Of a stretch of 18,798 nucleotides of DNA, positions 17,201-18,798 are shown one piece after another. Positions within the stretch are counted from its first letter, which is position 1. Each line of letters opens with the position of its first letter. The notes below the pieces were generated by a model that was not told where the DNA came from, ran no database searches, and saw nothing but the letters and a program-made list of their open reading frames with translations. Position numbers and translations under genes: made by a program. The DNA is taken from the NCBI GenBank assembly GCA_964506645.1, contig CAZDML010000028.1, positions 1 through 18,798 of the forward strand, read 5' to 3'. Source of the DNA: CAZDML01 sp964506645. GTDB taxonomy: Bacteria > Elusimicrobiota > Elusimicrobia > 2-01-FULL-59-12.

Positions 17201-18798
17201 GCCTCAATGCGACGGACCAACTTGTAATACCGATACCCGCCTGTCGTCAGGCCGCCATCGGCGGTAACCATCGGCTCGAGTGAAGAGCCCTTCGGAAGGC
17301 CCACGCCTTGCAGTAAAAGAGCCGTATCTTCAGGAGCCCCTACCGACACCCAGTGCCGTTCCCGCGAGTTCATCAGTGCCGCAAAACGTTCGGCCGCCGG
17401 AATACTTAACGTCTTATAGGCCGCCACTTTGACGTCATTGCCTTCGCGCTGGACCAGCATTACCACACCGCGATCGACGCCCGTTTTCGGATCCATGAGA
17501 CGATAGACTTCGTTGTAATCCTTATAGTGGGCAAATTCTTTTCCGCCATTGATCGTGGCACGCTCGAAACGGTAACCGTCGGCGGTTTCACCTAACGCCA
17601 GTGCCAACTGCACAGAAAAAGGATCGGTCACTTGATAGGTTGCTTTGTCGGCATGCAGGTTCCGTTCCACCTGTTCCAACAGCGGTATGCCGTCATTGAC
17701 CAGCCGTTCGGCATCAAAGATCATGGGCGCATTATTCACCGTACGCATTTTCATACGCAGGATTTCGCCCGTCGGCCGGCCGTCTTTGTCCATCATCATG
17801 TAAATCGCATTCCAATCGCCAATACGTACATTCACACGTTGATACACCGGCTTTCCGGGTTCATATTCGCGCTGAATCGCGGCCTGCGCTTCGAAACGGG
17901 AGACCGTTTTGTACTGCTGCAAATTCGACAAGTCGTTGACACGACTTTCCACCTGTCCTCGGGTACGCACGCGAGACCAGTAACGACCCTGTTCGTCTTG
18001 AACTAACGTAATATTAAAAGGATCTGACGCCATGGCATAGGCTTTGACGCGATGAAAGGCCAGCCCCCCATTGCCTTCGGCGGGAAGTTCCAACGTGACA
18101 TCGGAAGCGATGAGACGATGTTCCCCCAGAAGGGTTTCTGCCGGCTCTTGCATCCAGTAGCTGTTCAGGGGATTTGTGTCTTGAAGCGCGCGAGCATAGT
18201 AAGAGCGCCCTTTAACATTCGGCTCCCAAGCAAAGATAAACACTTCCTGGATGCCTTGCGGATTCTTCGCCAGCACAGTGAGCATGTTCTCATTGCCCTG
18301 ATCGAGCGTATTGCGACTGACAAACGCTTGCGAAATGACTTGATAACGATACTGTTTGAGATGGGCTTCGATTTCCGGGGGAACGGTTGTTTTTTCCCAC
18401 TCCCGCTCAGGCGCAACAAACCCACGGTAGGTCCACATACCATCTTTGGATTGGGAGTAGGCAGCCTCCTTTTGATACTGGAGCCCCCCTTCGCTGGGCT
18501 GAATGAGTCGTACTTCCAAGGGGATGCGGTGGTCTTTCCCAAATCGCACGTGGAAGGTATTCTGACTGACCGGATCATTCCACACTTCCCACGCCTCATC
18601 CGGCAACTTACCGATATATCGCGCTTTGGCAGGCAGCGGCATTTGCGGGGGTACCGACACCGTAAAGTTGAACGGGCTCTGGGTCATGGCATTTCGGATC
18701 GACTCGGGATTATTGAAATCCCACATATAGACTTTGTCTTTTTGGGCCACACCCAAAGCCGCCATCGCTTCATTGGATTTTCCTGTTCCACGTGCCAC
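8230..18798 (-). CDS. Giant membrane protein with GT48-like 1,3-beta-glucan synthase domain, N-terminus beyond the window
   Basis: The frame is open from the right edge to TAA at 8230-8232, with 3522 residues visible. The edge codon is GTG, but nothing marks it as a real start, so the protein is probably longer. Domains in order: residues 1-1665 are beta-rich and unrecognised; a membrane segment at about 1668-1693; a soluble region with HELVFEE (1845-1851); membrane segments near 2040-2066 and 2083-2110; a GT48-like synthase at about 2155-2892 with roughly eight membrane segments in its second half; a last segment near 2895-2915; a Pro/Ala/Ser-rich linker (about 2928-2960); HELVE (3096-3100); and a C-terminal anchor (about 3480-3497). 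If the synthase is cytosolic, topology puts residues 1-1665 outside, which would need a signal sequence upstream of the window. The likely role is making and exporting a beta-glucan. The synthase homology is well supported by ordered motifs; the linkage made is inferred. Confidence 0.85.
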   Translation of the reverse strand: MARGTGKSNEAMAALGVAQKDKVYMWDFNNPESIRNAMTQSPFNFTVSVPPQMPLPAKARYIGKLPDEAWEVWNDPVSQNTFHVRFGKDHRIPLEVRLIQPSEGGLQYQKEAAYSQSKDGMWTYRGFVAPEREWEKTTVPPEIEAHLKQYRYQVISQAFVSRNTLDQGNENMLTVLAKNPQGIQEVFIFAWEPNVKGRSYYARALQDTNPLNSYWMQEPAETLLGEHRLIASDVTLELPAEGNGGLAFHRVKAYAMASDPFNITLVQDEQGRYWSRVRTRGQVESRVNDLSNLQQYKTVSRFEAQAAIQREYEPGKPVYQRVNVRIGDWNAIYMMMDKDGRPTGEILRMKMRTVNNAPMIFDAERLVNDGIPLLEQVERNLHADKATYQVTDPFSVQLALALGETADGYRFERATINGGKEFAHYKDYNEVYRLMDPKTGVDRGVVMLVQREGNDVKVAAYKTLSIPAAERFAALMNSRERHWVSVGAPEDTALLLQGVGLPKGSSLEPMVTADGGLTTGGYRYYKLVRRIEALSMTVDVGVAVRVKEGEGAAAIADTLQSTPYTVADELSRQKDALAVLRYAGPLGEDNASVIKALGYIPFTWELFNVGIEEVNGHARPVLLNMLPLEKIAAQKGSAQSQIQINGQPATVTVTRTSVGYTYKLKTVNGIRTLDPENDVLRAVVMNSHLDKDVKQEGDVYVLEYLPNYEKFRALQEKAKGTIFWTYGKDPHLVQDWSDPMLSKIEALKKPESFTYNLVINGQSHQSDPIMLPVDSMVIRNNAGQIVGLLDLSLKGQTEMTASETQWGYIKTKNRGWVMLSKPYAGKLTELPDGGYATADGGIVASFGEKGAKANLVKREAKFTKAEAMVKEAKRGPPFEHEDPLLFNLIKTKTYPDGGYDLIWEYTLDGTRRIEHYVSEDKLAWREVYTKDPSNPKQQKLYRRVYYDPAEGTARPLRADGADGKTVEWYSVRKLPASKELRLITYGDSDHRQLVRYESWDDQGHMLWQWKAQNMTLIINRYDPVIIQGHKINFNGKHESVTGQEMRRVSPEQLRIKIEPAPNRSALGSRGRSDGRSSRWNWRSLPSRQGSRFGRGSKIPTRSQEDVLFDASPLDIRGASLGSTRFDPKLGTRYPLFHIVERNGAQEVDEVYVVGPLQQNGYREVSIYHLPRGEKYDPNKDLSVQHDEFIKHAQQQGRQFETRTFDELGRLKKVKLGNWETLHDYVSDNSEQLKHSTLTVRNEKVWDVYYPAQQTMDSAMHGLSSDAFAAALPKAMTGRDTLVQKFKQAGLEGNRNVDGYGALPDRVKKQLASYGFSEDSQVQPAVVVMANGGISIDYRLPGDPLEQILMTNRGLDRTVTVQWDGRYAQHSYRLTGDNQIMAEYETKRFVRAGTLIPNMPKAEQNAFWKNAKSFVTPITPDTLLPEMSETIYGLTGDSKSAQFTNTPVYNNALYIIPDHPLGADILRRTFDGGLVVNQWWLAEQSDAELNRQGFQRAPAGILPGSILYDRDQQQGETKRYIGTAVVNRDHASPISVYSYDITHADTKRGEQYDVTTGHLVTRKYLMVRSRLANVDPVIGGFEMIEYDQNTPYELPVLATKLGSHDIPTKQYDTIRYSVINGHQVEEQIVTEAEPLAIGHRTNRALYTYIDGQFVDKQPIYPAKQYWTEFVWFMSSLVIIGVFVKIVLGFVGRRALKKAERLQEAQASPAVELSEEAMTVTLSALQRYQVPRSEMAELVSLADAALRTDNPAPPLELYDKIDQIYLPIIEEHLRAFGVAVDDPIHSHSALIRRTLKRIKENFGLHPITATELYPVDAEKFAEWSNAHGGKFTLNQFDQDPLLGIVLHELVFEETLDARAQASSLRYYLTDKAMAMMLSQRRGDGTMSLGANVYQNARLEMEADMSAIRGFLMDQKVTVDGVEKGYKQNPYKELVVTWDDIRDLFENKDEFKGKNSNFVKNYNATRGQTAEQKKEFLKSLNEKQKSGKTPGLKTYADRRGFIAFMVNVGKAIAQLIYAAPMRIVRAIVNARINAKDRVISGQHANFAKLLLLQTGLWGIFNYYVLQWTMIMLKNLSETSQTSFLVHGGATLSLTALMVFLSMAGTMYIAMTILGYYQGKKEGVGQVRDWNDFQQKYTLAQQYFYRKMIPTESKDGWSGEVEDTWNILWKAKLDEFLNERRISDAEHKALLEDPLHAKAPKNSFAKEHLQRFVGSFLMDMPAVQFWALMPSLSMVVTGFAEKIPFLLDDMDNVEYGASETPLTRIIRSNKAEWANLVSHLSVDEDQRTALLKLHGREKLADLGLSDELNKKIGRWAVQHTQLVEKTLVDIAKARQAFRILAVYSYPQLRRYLNSPLGEDNALNRLVDEKLQIIMAYVGHSFAARPEDKAALVELMSEFPFIEFWWDGQLFKNNSLVEKNRFETMVKSGKPTSQNAFASHIVHSKVVFYDANAAFQIDDLVRVGNGLAEFARDPKLKLILFGEYIYTRSFSAVGQALGFGEETWTQVTQRILNMFGAVGFYGHSAIVDRDALFASGGFIQDYVSEDLMLAVMLWFSGYRTTHKEYLLFGKGRDVGYLSSLVATVKWAMGSAEMGISRWFHRVKNSKNLTDAQKTMLIFALTFFWFTPLTLVLGVHYMVYVVLFGVSPYAAFPYQMLFGLLGLILNQAVTSQGILYTIEKHKLKGVLTKYVPLLPLLIAVHPALVIPMAVGFLVGMYGRAIFTISAKGFSLGHFKFFTQIYTDNQALKDETPDQKEKRWIREGKLSFYMGLLLALGVSLMIFQPYIPMTPQLFRYLITLYLGLATGFPAIWLALEIKSPENALYKNLMVRFVGRPTGVRIMLLLSFPMIVLSLWGIYAWYTPLIVSSAFYILTAFIYFAAPTMYHSLSPWKDYIRANKLRTGLQMVGFGAAIVYMIYRMWLVHTHEFKTTPFLNNQRTTISAPATPQASPAGSTPAASTRRSPSANGHKGVGMHGVEDHEAVNQIIAAAQKEGRGRLVSGLVWGWAKAHRGEKEKISSAIRLMQNVARITLPQNAGEVDPATAISRVNIVLIDSKEGQVGLLVKGTDAFQVAHFGAEKNSIYIDAATFAALSERELAALLLHELVELKTKQGLDRLGVEWTVAVAEAAHAFAEAQETALIGASKVVPGSLLDEALTDLLVNPPQVFKPEQTEAYRAEMQRLFVNGREGRFIVLTDSDGQARTYRLGRAYDGYRLAAPVLADGSHVSNVLIAMDREAAVLMHNDTVSGMGEMRFARSFADGAGGLAVYTLAGFRETVEIERIRKEGVGTLFRVVPQDQLKEILQSAQTQGVDWDDIVLNRASSGMLEPISLTSIFAWAQSAFFPSRRSVKYAPHVFAVFPQGSHDEQAHQYEPVIRTGPSTSGVIAQYDGDASAMNRVLEYRLRDTAPLTFRHVLLVKNEAEAKALFDAKPSNRDEALTVLGRSEQEQQDWERLVAQGPVEMGSWGQVFGAGAAKGAGIWSLLQTPWVMLGTVILLTVGGLAWARRQGLWHSPKELFRIQTYYRFAEAA
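9424..9711 (-). other. C-terminal HELVE module of the giant protein
   Basis: Residues about 3030-3125. Strands NIVLID and SIYIDAATF lead to a helix reading ELAALLLHELVELK, with H3096, E3097 and E3100. A second helix (AEAAHAFAEAQETAL) follows with further His/Glu. The build of strand, LS-x-x-x-L and then a HExxE helix is that of a zincin-like domain without the second helix His. It sits after a Pro/Ala/Ser linker and the last synthase membrane segment. Confidence 0.4.
10123..12336 (-). other. GT48-like 1,3-beta-glucan (callose) synthase domain
   Basis: Residues about 2155-2892. Compared from memory with plant CalS and yeast FKS1, these landmarks occur in the same order: WN (2161-2162) with a following helix as in the WN-x-I/V...LL segment; SFLMDMP (2211-2217) for SLFMNMP; VTGFAE (2232-2237) for LTPYYSE; a W-A-x4-Q-x4-T helix from W2311; MAYVG (2370-2374) for IAYVDE; GKPTSQN (2424-2430) for GKPENQN; DAN (2445-2447) for D-A/M-N; GEYIYT (2477-2482) for REYIFS/REHIFT; YGH (2516-2518); SGG (2530-2532) for RGG; SED (2539-2541) for SED/NED; HKEY (2557-2560) for HHEY; GKGRDVG (2564-2570), identical; AKGF (2720-2723) for TGRGF; and AP...PW..DYIR (2874-2889) for AP..FNP..W...DYIR. 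GT48 enzymes polymerise UDP-glucose into 1,3-beta-glucan and extrude it. No QxxRW motif of GT2 synthases is present. Confidence 0.75.
13039..13431 (-). other. HELVFEE module between first membrane segment and synthase
   Basis: Residues about 1790-1920. A helix carries LHELVFEE with H1845, E1846 and E1849 in HExxE spacing, preceded by a strand-like stretch and followed by a long charged helix containing EMEAD, which could supply another acidic ligand. By topology this segment is cytosolic. It resembles the HELVE module near the C-terminus and HETAE in the next gene. Confidence 0.4.
13800..18798 (-). other. Beta-rich, probably extracytoplasmic N-terminal region of the giant protein
   Basis: Residues 1 to about 1666 of the visible part. 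The region is mostly alternating short strands and turns, with few long helices and no membrane segment. Some stretches resemble YD/RHS-type repeats, such as TFDELGRLKKVK (about 1203-1214) and EQYDVTTGHL (near 1546), and others begin with a DPF motif (SPFN 41, DPFN 259, DPFS 392). I do not recognise a defined family. By topology it lies outside the cytoplasmic membrane, where it could guide or bind the emerging polysaccharide. Confidence 0.45.
15487..15615 (-). other. Arg/Ser/Gly-rich linker inside the beta-rich region
   Basis: Residues about 1062-1104 of the giant protein contain around ten Arg and a similar number of Ser, in runs such as SRGRSDGRSSR and GSRFGRG. Composition is sharply unlike the beta-rich sequence on both sides, while the reading frame stays open across it. 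It probably divides the exposed region into two parts, as a flexible basic linker. Confidence 0.5.

Overview
The window reads as one block of a bacterial chromosome (or metagenome contig) in which all coding sequence lies on the minus strand. Three very large genes fill about 99% of it. In transcription order (right to left) they are: a giant gene that enters from beyond the right edge (8230-18798, 3522 visible residues); a 1406-residue gene only 14 bases after it (3995-8215); and, 101 bases further on, a gene that leaves through the left edge (1-3893, 1297 visible residues). I see no RNA gene, mobile element, CRISPR array or plus-strand gene. The intron-free 10.5-kb frame, the Shine-Dalgarno motif between genes and the signal peptides indicate a bacterium. 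Giant multidomain proteins with EDLHFNY / GGFHTE modules resemble my memory of Candidatus Omnitrophota (OP3) genomes. That placement is inference from style, not from a marker gene.

The giant protein holds the main finding. Visible residues 1-1665 are beta-rich and probably extracytoplasmic. A membrane segment follows (about 1668-1693), then a soluble region with HELVFEE, then residues about 2155-2892, which match eukaryotic 1,3-beta-glucan (callose) synthase, family GT48 (fungal FKS, plant CalS/GSL), motif by motif and in order. After that comes a Pro/Ala/Ser linker, a second HELVE module and a C-terminal membrane anchor. GT48 as I know it is a eukaryotic family, so a complete bacterial copy inside a giant fusion protein is unusual.

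The 1406-residue protein has a signal peptide, a ChaN/TIKI-like domain (E76/H79 ... H387), a HETAE module, a region faintly like UDP-sugar pyrophosphorylases and two C-terminal membrane segments. The left-edge protein has a signal peptide, a beta-sandwich that may bind carbohydrate and a GH13 (alpha-amylase superfamily) barrel with its catalytic Asp/Glu/Asp, closest in feel to GlgE-type maltosyltransferases.

Together the genes look like an envelope-glucan locus: a membrane synthase that polymerises and exports a glucan, followed by two exported partners, one of which could process or transfer alpha-glucan. The chemistry is inferred from motifs. No alignment or structure prediction was run.
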